Source of the DNA: Chrysoperla carnea
Lineage: Eukaryota > Arthropoda > Insecta > Neuroptera > Chrysopidae
Reading direction: 5' to 3'
Assembly: GCF_905475395.1 (NCBI RefSeq)
Contig: NC_058337.1
Location: forward strand, 87,228,368 to 87,292,367
Length of the DNA stretch: 64,000 bases
The notes beneath the pieces were generated by a model that was not told where the DNA came from, searched no databases, and saw only the letters and a program-made list of their open reading frames with translations. Below are positions 1 to 11,235 of this stretch, piece after piece. Position numbers and translations under genes: made by a program. Positions within the stretch are counted from its first letter, which is position 1. The number at the start of each line of letters is the position of its first letter.

Positions 1-3000
1 GTGATAACTTTATGTTTAACAATTAATGCTGATAATAATGTTAACATTAATGATGTAAATACTGATAATCTAATGATAAGAACAAATAATAAAGAAGATC
101 TTGTGACGTCAGTGATTAATGAGTGCTCATCGTTAACATGCGTTAAAGATAAATTTTTAAGTTATTTGGATTCATTGTTGGGATTTGATGAAGATGAAAG
201 CAGAAATTATCAGGTGATTATTATTCATTTTGGATAAAGTTTAACATTTTTTTGTTTTTTTTTAATCATCTAGTGAAATAAAATAAAAATAATAAGAAGA
301 CAAATTGTGTAAGATTCTCTATGTATACGCGCATCACACAAAAATTTCTAAAGTTATCGAGATATGATTTTTTCTTAAATTTAAAATAATTCAAGTGATC
401 ATTTTAAGCTACATATTTAATGATGAATACAAAATTTTATAGTCCGATCATAGAAAGTGGCTCAAACTGTCGAAATTAGATTATTAATTTCTATAAAATA
501 ATTTAGTGATCATAACGTGTATTAATTATAAATATGAATACAGAACAATAAGTGATAGTTTTTTATTCGTAAAGGATTTTTTCCGGAGAATAATTTATTT
601 TAAAGCAATCTTTGAAAAGCATCCATGTATAGACAGTGATGATTACACTGTCACATTACATGTTACATACATAACAGATATTCCCATATAATACATACTA
701 TACAATTTGCGCCCCCACGGGTCAACATTGATGTTTACGAAAAAATGTTTCAAACAAATGTTGTTTATTTTTTTATAAGGAACATTTTTATATTTAAACT
801 TTTGTTCTACCTGTAACAGTTTACAAGATGGGTCCTACGGACCCAAGATTCAGTTGTCCTATGTTACTCATTTACAAACTCGACCTTACTTTTTAATTGG
901 AGTTATCGTGATGACAGGCAGGCAACCGGAAATGGACCAATTAGGTGATTTTATGAACACTTATACTAAAATTTTGTTCGTAGCATCAAAAAATTATTAC
1001 TCCAAAAATAATTATGCACTTGGTGGGCGGAATAAAAAAAACACTCCCTCGACAACTCATAAACTTGCTACAAGTGAAATTTACAAAATTTTAAAAATCC
1101 CCGACAAATTTGTTTAAAAAGTTAGTACGCTTCTAAGCTTTATATAAAATTTAGAGATATTTCTCACCTTTTCAGCCCTTCGAACAAAGTGGCGAGGAAT
1201 GATAAGAATTTTTGAGCAATAGATTCCAAAACTAGAAAGCACAATTTTTCAAATGAGCTATTGAGGCTCCTTATTCGATGATTTTTCGCGGAGATACGAC
1301 TGTTTGAAATTTAGGTAAAATTGTGTTCCTTTAATAAATTGGCGCAGTATAATTTCTATTAATTTAATAACGAGAATATTTATATGCGTTTTAAAGATTT
1401 CTGTGCGTCCGTTTTCCAGAATATACAGCAGTTTAAAATAAGCGAAAGTACTAATTTCGCTTTAACAGTTAAATAATAACTCGGACCAAAAAAGCTCTTC
1501 GGACAACGTATAAGAACCTTTTTAAAGAGAAATAAATAAGCTTTCCAATGCTATTATTATATTTTAGGTAAATTTTTGCATCTCGTTTAAATTTTATATA
1601 TTTCATAAATAAATGAGGAAATATTTATTTCGCCTTTTCTGTTCTCGACAGAAAGCGGTAGGGGGTCACAAAAATTGTTGATATACCTTCTCAAAAATTT
1701 TAAAGAGTATAAAAGAAAATTAAAAAAATTTTCTCAAATTATTTTCAGTTTACATTTTTGGGTAAACAAAGTTAAAAATTTGTTTAACATTTTATTTCGA
1801 AATTTTTAAAAACCAAAATTTCAACATATAATAATGCTTAAAATGAGATAAAGTATAATTTAATAATAATTATTATTAATTTATTTACAAATATGCTTTT
1901 TATTAAAATAAAAATTATAGTAAATTATATGAAACAAATATTTATGATTACAAGAATTTTTTCGAAGACATTGAAAGAGTTATATTTCCAAAACTCAGGG
2001 CCGGATTTAAATTTCTGCCGCCCTGGGGCACTGAAGAAAATGCCGCCCTATGACTGAAATTTTATTTTAATAGTTTTGATATCTTATTTAAAAAAAATTA
2101 GGATAACTAATTAATTGCAGAAAATTTATTATGTATTACATATTATTTATTACTGTTCTTTTAAATTTAAATTAATTAGTGTTATTGGATAATTCAATTT
2201 TAGGAAAATTCATTGATCAATTAAAGTTTCTGTTATCAAAAAGACATAGATAATTTCAAAATATTTTTAATTTTTCAAAAAAACTATATTTCTGGAATTT
2301 ATCAATTCCAGAAAATAAAAATATCAAATTTTATTTTTGCAAACCTTTATGGAAATAAATTAATTAAACTATTTTAATAATTTTCACTTAAATTTCCCAT
2401 ATTATAATATACAAAATTTTGATTTGATACATAATGCATAAATTATATTTCTTGAAAATAAAATGTTTATTTAAAAGAAGTTAATTATATATTGTATTGA
2501 AAATATTTTCTCACTTTCCAAATTTTGCCGCCCTAGAAAATTTGCCGCCCTGGGCACTAGCCCCGACTGACCCTAGTGTAAATCCACCACTGCCAAAACT
2601 ATTAGAACTAATCGTAACGATCCAAGTTCCTACAATATAATAATACTATAAAATTTTTAATAATGTTTTTTTAATTTCAGAATGAAAATTTAGACGAACA
2701 AATTTTCAATAGGATGGCTAGACTTTTAACTGCAAGAAAATACAGCTTTAATTTTGGTGGCATACTATTTTCTTATAACCCCAAAAGTGGAATTGATTTA
2801 GATTTACCCGCTGAAAATGATGAAGATCAAGCTACTTCCCAAGGTAAAAAAAATTAAGACATTTTTAAGACAAATAATAGCTGATTTTTCATCAAGAGAA
2901 AAAAATTCACTAATAAAAATGTATAAATGATTTTGAATTTTGTATTGCAGCAAGGGGACTCCTTAAGAAAAAGCTTTTATTGCCAATTTTGTTATTATTA

Positions 3001-3933
3001 AAATTGAAACTAAAAGCTCTAACACCAATTATTCTACTTGCCACAGCATTAAAATCATTTAAAGCCTTAGTAATGAGTAAACTTGCATTGCTTGGAGTAA
3101 TTGGCTTCTTGGTCTATGAATTGGTTCTTAAAAAAGGTAATTATAAATCTTATCTTTTCCTTTAATTTACAATGGATGTCTGACTATTGATCGATTACAT
3201 TTAATGATTGTCAAGTAATGTATCACAAAAAAAATTAAGTTACTGATAATAAAAATACGATCAAAATCAAATAATTTAAGGCTGTTATCTCCGTGCAGTA
3301 TTGTAAACTAGTTTCGATTTACATGCACGATATGACAATACCACGCAAGACGCAACCACCAACACTCTAACTATAATCGTTTCTGTTCAACAATATATAT
3401 CTCAACAATGATACAGTCAACAATTTTTTTTTTATTCCGAACAAATACATCAATGTTCAGTTAGTTTTTTGAAAATATCTTTTTAGAATTTAAAAAACTT
3501 GTTAAAAACACAACCTCTTCTATGCTTTCTATGTTAATAGATCTTTTCATTTTAAAATTATGATTCACTTTTGTTTCGGACTAAATGCGTGATATTGTAA
3601 AGCTTTTATCGTGCATCGATACCGTTCTGATGTACTTCATACATTCTTTTGATATAGTATAGATAGCTTTGTAACAGATATAAAATATAAAATATTGACT
3701 CGAAATTTGATAATTATTTTCTTACAGGCGGTATGAAACCTCCAGCAATGATGACCGTTGAAAGCACAACACCTGATTCATATGATCCAACATGGAATCA
3801 AGATAACGGTGGTCCATATTCACGTGTATGGACGTCGGCTAGCAATTCAAACAGTGGAGATTCATCACACAACCTTGCATATTCAGCATACTATCCCGTT
3901 CACAGTGGCATTTCTACAAGATCACCACCATAA
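1..3933 (+). CDS. Osiris family protein (DUF1676), 5'-partial
   Basis: Four exons are visible: <1-213, 2681-2843, 2951-3136 and 3728-3933, all with GT-AG introns and matching phases (0, 1, 1). They give 255 residues; the true start lies before the window, so the signal peptide is largely missing. Osiris proteins are insect-specific secretory or endosomal membrane proteins linked to cuticle formation. The family pattern is complete from the pair of cysteines onward (Cys42 and Cys47 of the visible part, in an ECSSLTC context). Then follow a mixed region, a long hydrophobic stretch with interspersed lysines (about residues 133-185, probable membrane segment), and a C-terminal tail with the LAYSAY motif (237-242) that matches the Osiris AQxLAYxxY signature. 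Osiris genes usually sit in a conserved cluster; the rest would lie upstream of this window, as none is seen downstream. I cannot assign an Osiris number. A polyadenylation signal follows at 4072. Confidence 0.88.
640..992 (-). repeat. Dispersed repeat family A, copy 1 (in Osiris intron 1)
   Basis: Reverse-orientation copy of the commonest repeat in this window (other copies near 16810, 23650, 27250, 38730, 46183 and 46695). Shared landmarks, read on the family's forward strand, are a 'caaattgtatagtatg' block, the GGGTCCGTAGGACCCATC palindromic block, a run of 'tctg'-type units, and 'aaaattttggtataggtg'. It encodes nothing; the 87-codon open frame at 854-1117 lies inside it and its flank. Confidence 0.8.
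1996..2592. mobile_element. Non-autonomous hAT-type element with perfect 8-bp target duplication
   Basis: The element begins CAGGGCCGGATTTA and ends in the inverted version of CAGTGGTGGATTTA. It is flanked on both sides by the identical octamer CCAAAACT (1988-1995 and 2593-2600). An 8-bp duplication and CAG-type ends are the hallmark of hAT transposons. Near both ends the motif GCCGCCCT recurs two times, as subterminal repeats. The 597 bp are AT-rich and carry no open frame for a transposase, so it was mobilised in trans. It sits in intron 1 of the Osiris gene. Confidence 0.85.
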
Positions 3934-4071
3934 CAATCATAAAAATAGTTAATTTATTTATTTTTAATATTATTCGAATTATAGAACAACAAAAAACCCA
4001 ACCAAAGACATTATAAATTAACCTTTTATTTGAGATTTGATCCAGTACCTAATCTAATTAATTTTATTTAA

Positions 4072-4077
4072 AATAAA
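4072..4077 (+). terminator. Polyadenylation signal of the Osiris gene
   Basis: AATAAA lies 139 bases after the stop codon at 3933, in an AT-rich 3' UTR-like stretch. It is assigned by position and motif only. Confidence 0.5.
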
Positions 4078-4309
4078 ATATAAAAAAAAAGTATTTATTT
4101 TTGTTTCTGTTAAAAAAAATATTTTTGTACGATATAGTATCGAAAGAAAATTTTATTGTGTAATAAAAATTATATTGATTTACGAATTAATTAATTTAAT
4201 TTTTCCTTAGATTCCTTTCTCGTCAACTTTTTAAATATCAACGATTTTTCTCCTCTTAATTTTTTTATGAGAATATACTGGGACTAAAATCAATTCCATC
4301 TTAATATAT

Positions 4310-4740
4310 TAATATCTGGATGACCGAGCTTTGCTCGGTATTTTTTGAGTTAAAAAGACACAAATTTTATCACTTATGGGTCTTATCATATAAGATCCAT
4401 AAAGATTTAATTATATTGTATAAGACCGTTTAAAATGTCTCCACACAAATACCATTTTGAATATCCCGGTAATGTCGTTTATTTCATTAACTACGATATA
4501 CACCAAAAGATGTCAGGAAGAGTCATATTTTGCGATGTATGTTTCAGTTTTTCATGAAAAAACGAATAAAACGACGTTTTTTTTAAATGAAACCTTGTTA
4601 GATCGACTTATCGCCCCAAAAAACCCCTACATACTCATTTTCATGAAAATCGTTGGAGCCATTTCCAAGATCGTTGATATATATATACAAGAATTGCTCG
4701 TTTAAATATATAAGATAAGATAAGATAGACTAGATAAGAA
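4310..4740 (+). repeat. Probable retroelement 3' end beginning with a GACCGAGC hairpin
   Basis: Starts near the palindrome GACCGAGCTTTGCTCGGT (4321-4338) and ends in a short tandem tail (ATAAG units, 4709-4730). A hairpin followed by about 400 bp and a simple-repeat tail resembles the 3' part of a non-LTR element or SINE; from general knowledge very similar 'gaccgagctttgctcggt' repeats occur widely in insect genomes. The 82-codon open frame inside (4457-4705) has no recognisable domain. Class assignment is uncertain. Confidence 0.55.
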
Positions 4741-5009
4741 TAGGTTTGAGAGTTCGGTTCGCTAATACGCGTTTTAAATTTTTAAAACTTATAAAAGTGT
4801 AGAGCAGTAGCTTCTGCTCATTGAATTTGAAGTAATTTTGACAAAAAGCTGCAAATTGTGGATAGATGTTGTATAGAGTTGTTGACGCGCTTTAATTAAT
4901 TTTTTTATCAACTCAATAACAGCCTTCATTGTTGTAATCTAATTGACCGCATATGAAATTGTTAGGTTTGCAAGTGGCCAGTAGACCAGAGAAATAGTAG
5001 AAATAGTAT

Positions 5010-5090
5010 AAGAGAGAGGCTTGGAATGCACTGGGGGAGGACTTTGCTCAAATCGGGCTAGAACCGGTTTAATCTAATTTGTCCGTATAG
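5010..5090 (+). repeat. Possible fragment of a non-LTR retrotransposon ORF end
   Basis: One frame reads EAWNALGEDFAQIGLEPV followed by a stop. This resembles the last residues of insect non-LTR reverse-transcriptase ORFs (a tryptophan-anchored helix with a FAQ-type motif before the stop). The frame is short and upstream sequence does not extend it convincingly, so this is a weak call. The remainder of 4741-5832 is intergenic sequence in which I recognise nothing else. Confidence 0.3.
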
Positions 5091-5740
5091 GATCTATATT
5101 AGATTTCTGTACACTTAATTAAAGTACACCGACTAGATGTCCGCACCGTAACAATTTAAGTAAAGTAAACGCACATATTCAGTAATAAAGTTAATAGAAC
5201 TAATTAAAAACTAAAAATACACAATTTACTTACAATAAACTGCTACAGAGGAAATATAGCACTACTAATTTAATCTTGCAGATCGCAGAATCATATCCCA
5301 GATTAGAATCATAGCAATGCCTATTTGGAATGTACGAATGTACCAGTAAGTGATTACTTTTCACCAATCCATTGCAATAAGCGTCTTAACGTTTCTTTCT
5401 TGACTGGCTAATTGGTTGAATTCACTACAATTTGATAAACTACTGCAAAAGTTTAAAAGTTGGGAATGCCTCATAAAGGCATTTATTTCATTTTCTTTTA
5501 AAGTTGTACTTATCTAATAGATCGTTTCAGATAAAGGAATATAATATAGAAACACGGGTGTACTCCAGAGATATACCCTAGGCCTCATACTAAACATCAT
5601 TTAAACCAAATGTTGGTCAAAAAAAGAATCTCGGTTGTGCCCCGGTTGTGGCATTTGTTTCCATCACATCTTTTTTTCGAAATTCGTCTTTTCATGGAAG
5701 AAGAATTATTCCACAACTCCATTAAGTAATAGATAGAATA

Positions 5741-5746
5741 TTTATT
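5741..5746 (-). terminator. Candidate polyadenylation signal of TMEM129
   Basis: AATAAA on the minus strand, 87 bases beyond the TMEM129 stop codon. Assigned by motif and position. Confidence 0.4.
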
Positions 5747-5832
5747 AAGCATGTAATATATTATGTACATTATTTTAATTAATAATTAAAAAAATAATTA
5801 AGTCTTAGGAACATAAAATTTTATAGTTATTG

Positions 5833-8800
5833 CTATGACGATGGTGATTGTTCAACCAATGAAACATCTAGCACACAAAATCGATTACGGCACATTGGAC
5901 ATGTACATTTTGCAGACAGCCATGTACTATTTTCAGATTCATCTTGACGTGAAACAAACCATTTTGCAATACAATCAATACACCACATTGGTCTACAATG
6001 GCACACTTGACAATTTGTATCAGATGTGTTCGATGTATCATCAGCACATTGTCTCTGTAGTTTTATATTTGATGTCACTTGCATGCATCCTATACAATTT
6101 TCTAATTCCTGAAAATAAAAATTAGAATTGTTATCGAAAATCGGTACAAATAACTATATACAATAAATAACGATATTTTTTAAATTTCGTCTATTATAGC
6201 CGTAATGTTACCGAGTCGAATTATAAACACAGCACGAAATATAGAACAGCTTTTAAGTAGCATTACACTCTAGATGGATAAGTAAGACTATATAAAATTA
6301 AAATTTGTATCGTTACCAGATTCCCTGCGTTTCTGATGTCATAGTCATGTTTAGTCTCGAAAACCGTAAATAATTTTTTTTTTTTTTTTCACAAAAAGCA
6401 AACATTCCATGATATTTGCTAGATACCAACAGAAATTTCCTTGCTCGTTTTTTTTTCTTTTTGTTTCTATAGTCCTGGAAGTGACGAGCCTTGAGGTATT
6501 ACGTAATATAACATATTTTCTGCTTCTCTTCCAGTATAATACGATGAATTATTTTCTGTTTCTGTTTCGATTAAACAATATGCCTCTTAATCTTGCAGAA
6601 ACCAGTTAAGATTGAGTCAACTTTTGAGAGCTAAGTTACCCTTTCGGAATTAATCGGCTATTATTAATTTGGTTATTCTCCGTTTAATTTCCTATTTAAG
6701 GATATGTCCAACAAGTTATTAAGTCATTAAGGGCAAATACAATTTTTTTTGCGATATCTTAAGGTGAGTTTCCTCCCTTAACGGGTTAATTTACGCCGGC
6801 AATTTTTTTAAATCAAGTATACCACAAAATTTGTTCCTGAAACTAATGAGATGACCGTTCATCTTTCTAATTTCAATGCAGAATAATAATGTGTATTTTC
6901 ACTATTTATACGGAATATTTCGGACAAAAATAATACTTCTAGATTATAATAAGCTATGTTAAAATAATATTACCTGTTCAGTTCTAAATCTAGGATTTAA
7001 ATACACCTGTTGCTTAAATGCATCAATAAATCGTTCAACAATTGTCTTATGAAATGTGACTGTTGGTAAAACTGTTATTGGACGGCTAACTTTATCTTGT
7101 AAATCTTTAAAATCTAATGCATTCAAACGTATTGTGAATGGTTGTACACTGGTGCGTGATGATTTCACTTCAATATTTATAAATTGTACTTCACCATGTG
7201 TTTGTTGTGATATATTGTGTGAATCACTATGAATTACACTTAATGTTGTATCACTTTGATGTGCACAATATATTGAATACGGTGTCACTTTTAATATCCA
7301 ATTATCGGTTACAATCAATTTATGTATTGGATTTAATTGTATACAGATTTTATCAACTCTAAAAAAATAAAATACACACAAATACTATAATTATGTTTTG
7401 TTTCACTAATGATGGTTGTGGATGATAAAGATAAAACCAATGAAAAACTTTTATATTCGTTTTTATAAATACGAATCATAGTCATAAATTTTTTTATTTT
7501 TATCAGGCATCTAAAATTAGTTCATTGAATCAAATTTAAACAGTGCCATTATTTAAATGTTTGGAAGATTAAATAATTAATATATATATTAGGTTTTTTT
7601 CTGTTAGCTATACAGGGTGTACCATTTTAATATATTATATGGTTCGTTTTGTACTTAACTTTTTGCAGAGTTCGATGAGGAACATCAGATTGGACCTACT
7701 CCTTCGGATTAAAATATTTTTTCGTTATAAAATCGTTAGCTTTCGGAAAAATATGTCATTATTGCATTTAATCGAACGAAAACACTGTAGTTACAGAAAG
7801 CTGCCTTAGCCAAAAGTTGCCAAGGGCAATAGAGGGCATTCGTCTGTATCCATAACTTGAAATGAAATTCTAGTTTCAGGGTGATTTGAACTTGATCTTC
7901 AAATGATCTTGAAAATTTACCTGGACTTTAAAATTATTAACCTAGGCGAATGATCATTGTCCTTGATAACTTTTGTCTACAAAATTTATCTAAATTTTTC
8001 GTTAGCTTTCGGAAGAAATGCGACTGAAAAATGTGCCATTATTTCATTGCAGAAACAAAATACGCTAGCTTAAAAAAAATTATCAAGGGCAATAAAGGTC
8101 AGGTACTTTTAAGCTTAGGTAAATTTTCAAGATCATTTAAAGGTTAAAGTCCTTTGAATGACCTTTAAACTACAATTTCAGATCAAATTCATAGACACAG
8201 GCGGGTGTCCTCTATTGCACTTGACAACTTTTGTGTAAAGCGTTTTTATTTTGTATAGCCTGTTTTCTTTGGATTAAATGCTTTTATGGCATATTTTTAA
8301 CTACATTATACCGATTATAATTTATAAGGTGATAAAACTCTAGAACAAAATTTTTCGAGATCTCAAACGTTAAAAATAATAACATACGTGTAATTTACAT
8401 ATTATTCTACATGTGTGTAGTAATTAAATCTTCAAACATCTTTATATCAACAACAAAGTGATTTTTCGACTTATTTTTTCGAATTCTATACAAATTAATT
8501 TAAAATTTTATCGGCAGAGAAACTATGATAAAGCTAGAATTCTTTGATTTTTTCCGGTGAATTTTAAATGTTGTATATCACTCTTCTAATGCAATTTACC
8601 AAAAAAGGTCCAACCATTGTAAACTTAAAGTTAACTCAAGAATCTATTGATACCGCTATAACTACAAGTAGCTGTATGGATGATTAAGTAGATTAAATTT
8701 ATTAAAAACTTAACTTACCTTCTATATTCGGTATTAATAGACGATGCTACGGATAACCAACTTGTATCATTATTACAAAAATATTGTAAATTTTTACAAA

Positions 8801-9164
8801 TTGGGTGATCAATCCAGTTTCTCTTTGCCCAATCATTTATTATATATAATATTTTTGTCGGTAATAAGATTGAGAAAATTAAAAAAATATGATAGGCATA
8901 ATAAAGAATTGTTGATACCTCAAAAGGTTCCTCTATTGAAGCATAAATACCTAACACGTAGGCAAAGGGTAACAGTGAATGTACGATTATCGTATACACT
9001 GATTTTTTTATATGATATTGAATAAATTGAGCATTTTCTGATCCCAAGAATGAACTAAATACTGATTCAATAGTTAAACCAGCCGATATAAATTCATATG
9101 GTGGATATATTATACATCCAGAAATTAATAAATAAAACAATGTAAATAATAAAATATTTGACAT
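5833..9164 (-). CDS. TMEM129: TMEM129, ER-membrane RING-type E3 ubiquitin ligase
   Basis: Three coding exons on the minus strand: 9164-8719, 7358-6974 and 6108-5833 (stop TAG). The phases fit (2, then 0) and total 1107 nt, or 368 residues; the human protein has 362. The first exon starts with MSNILLFTLFYLL and supplies three hydrophobic segments (about residues 5-22, 55-75 and 85-115), the expected ER anchor. The exon 1/2 junction rebuilds NTEYRRVDKI, a conserved stretch of the family. The last exon holds the atypical C-terminal RING: Cys282, Cys285, Cys298, Cys310, Cys313, Cys315, Cys320, Cys323, Cys345, Cys347, Cys350 and Cys355, with the signature CRPMWCIDC and a SRQD helix. TMEM129 is known as the E3 of a dislocation route that removes proteins from the ER for proteasomal degradation. 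It is transcribed away from the peroxiredoxin gene. Intron 1 carries a palindromic repeat (7733-8312). Complete, with no lesion seen. Confidence 0.96.
6109..6973. other. TMEM129 intron 2, no feature recognised
   Basis: 865 bp of AT-rich intron. Neither strand gives a recognisable peptide; the 66-codon frame at 6409-6609 is a chance frame. No copy of the dispersed families is evident. Confidence 0.6.
7733..8312. repeat. Palindromic repeat with an extra internal direct copy (TMEM129 intron 1)
   Basis: The left part (about 7747-7925) reappears inverted at about 8117-8312. Examples are 'aaaatatgtcatt...gcatttaatc' against its complement near 8270-8300, and 'ttgccaagggcaatagagg' against its complement near 8205-8225. 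Part of the left unit, beginning 'cgttagctttcgga', also recurs directly at about 8003. Arms are diverged, so this is an old fold-back element. No open frame. Outer boundaries could extend to about 7610 and 8400. Confidence 0.65.
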
Positions 9165-9425
9165 ATTTTAAACTGAAACAAAACAAATCAATCTAATAAT
9201 TAATACAAAATATGAACATATTATTTGACTAATTGCATTATTGTATATTTAAATTAACAAACTAAATCTAACGAATATTTGAATGCTACACGTCTAAAAA
9301 CACATATTTGACACATAACATGCCGTAACATAACCCATAAATTTTGACATTTGATACCGATATAGGTAAGATAATATATATAGGTAATGCACGCACACCA
9401 ACTAGTGGCCCACTTTTAATTTAAA

Positions 9426-9487
9426 GTACCATGTGTACCCTGTGTATATATCAACTTAGTGATATATACACAGGGTACACATGGTAC
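9426..9487. repeat. Perfect 28-bp inverted repeat with 6-nt loop
   Basis: The arm 9426-9453 (beginning GTACCATGTGTACCC) is the exact reverse complement of 9460-9487; the loop is ACTTAG (9454-9459). No mismatch in 28 bp, unlike the diverged fold-backs elsewhere in the window. It lies about 260 bp upstream of the TMEM129 start codon. Confidence 0.95.
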
Positions 9488-9626
9488 CCCGGGCTAAACA
9501 GGAAAATCAACGAACTAAACAGAAACTATAGATTCTTTATGAAATTTTAAGACAAAAAGTCCTTTTCCGTTTTTCGAAAATGTTAATTATCAACGATGCG
9601 TCATAACCGCTAACGATTAAGGCCTC

Positions 9627-9998
9627 TAAAACGGAAATTCAATTCAACGGAAGTTCATTTTTTATGCGGACGTGACATCAAAGTACGGGCTTGTCAAATG
9701 GTTTGACATACTGTATGATAATAATTACTTACATTTTATATGGTATTTCATTAAATTATACTATTCTACGGCTTTTTATTAGAAGCTAGCTTCATTTTTT
9801 TTAAGTGTAAATTATACATTGAACTGTCAAAATTTGACAGTTCACGTACTTATACGTCATCAACAGAGAGCGCCAAAAAACTGCGTTTAAATATCTCAAA
9901 AGTATAATGCATTTTAAATATTTTTTTACACTTAAATACAGCATTTTTAAGCAGTATTTATATTTTTTACTTTGTTATAACGGTGTAAACAATGAATT
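9627..9998 (+). repeat. Dispersed element D, forward copy
   Basis: About 370 bp that reappear inverted at 12163-12545. Shared blocks include 'gacgtgacatca', 'aatttgacagttca', 'acgtacttatacgtcatcaac', 'aaaactgcgtttaaatat', 'gcagtatttatattttttac' and 'gttataacggtgtaaac'. It encodes nothing. Inside, AACTGTCAAAATTTGACAGTT (9822-9842 region) forms a short hairpin. Confidence 0.8.
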
Positions 9999-10388
9999 AA
10001 AAATATAAAAAAAATACATGAATATTGCTCGACGAATATTAGGACAACTGAAATGTTTATAACAAATAATGTTATAACAAATAGGCAGGCAGTTTGTGTT
10101 AAAGTAGACTATTCAGGTAATTTTATGACTTCTATACTTTAAACCCTTGATTCTTAATATATATGCAGAATATACAAGTTTGAGCTTGATTTTATTCTAG
10201 AATCTATATGGTGGAATAAAATAGTGGCTGTGTCTCCTATTTTCGTAGCCATAAAACGGATCAACCATCAGAAATTGACCAAACTATTTTCCATTTTAGT
10301 TTTTCAGCCAATGAGCGCTTATAGTGGATTTCCTTCAACTTGGATAAAAAGGCTGTTCGATCTTTAGAATGATGATTAGTTATAAAAT

Positions 10389-10666
10389 GGATTTCTTAAG
10401 GCATATTACGAACTATAGTCTTCCCAGCCATGACTGAATTAAACAAAGTATCAAAAATCTTAGTCTGTTTTCTATCGTTGTTTGGCTTTTTCCTTTCTAA
10501 AATGAAAAGGTTATAACAATAATTGAATAAAAATGTTGGTATAACCTTTTCGGTTTAGAAAGTAAAAAGCCAAACAACGATAAAAACCCGACGAAGATTT
10601 TTGATAGTTTGTTTTATTCAGTCATAGCTGGGAAGACTATAGTTCGCAACATGCCTTAAGAAATCC
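10389..10666. mobile_element. Fold-back (MITE-like) element upstream of peroxiredoxin
   Basis: Starts GGATTTCTTAAGGCAT and ends in its exact complement. The two arms of about 130 bp match along their length ('aactatagtcttcccagc', 'aaaaatctt', 'cgttgtttggctttt', 'aaaaggttata'), leaving a short centre near 10515-10535. No coding capacity. It ends 570 bp before the peroxiredoxin ATG. Confidence 0.85.
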
Positions 10667-11235
10667 AAAAGACTATTCGAAGATTGGGTTTTGATGTATA
10701 TCTCAACAAAAGTTTTATTTTATAAATAAACCGAAAGGTTTTGGATTCTGGTAGAAAGATTGGTATACAAAATTATTTGTTAGCGTGCAGTTTCACATTT
10801 TCACAAAAAATATTTATTGGAAGTTATCTTGTAAAGTTTGACCACAAAATTTACATTTATTTGAGATTATAGCTGTAGCCATGGCATAAATATCTCTTGT
10901 CTATGCCACAAACAGAAAAATATTTTCTTGGCCATAAATACGCTCCCTAGATAGTGTCATATGGCACGGTCATAGGTCAATTGTAGTTCAGTAGTGCATG
11001 GAAAAGATAGATGGAAAGAAACATAAAACTTCAACCTATTTCACTCTATTTTACTAAATTTATATGTTATGTCTTTATTTAAATCACACAATACCTTATC
11101 TATTCAAGTCTACTATTAATAAAGTCTGTAACTTATCACAGAATTCGGTAGTTTTGATTGATCAGCTTTTGTGCTTTGAGTAAATGTTTATTAGTTGAAA
11201 CTGTTAAATTTATTATTTCTATAATAACTGTCAAC

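Larger units (their letters stand above)
9165..11235. other. Intergenic region between divergent TMEM129 and peroxiredoxin genes
   Basis: About 2.1 kb separating the two start codons; it must hold both promoters, although no TATA box or initiator can be named with confidence. It contains a perfect 28-bp hairpin (9426-9487), one copy of an element also present inverted in peroxiredoxin intron 4 (9627-9998), and a fold-back element (10389-10666). Nothing is recognised in the last 560 bp before the peroxiredoxin start. Confidence 0.6.

Noticed and set aside
854-1117. 87-codon open frame
   Set aside because: Lies within and beside family A copy 1; the peptide follows the repeat sequence.
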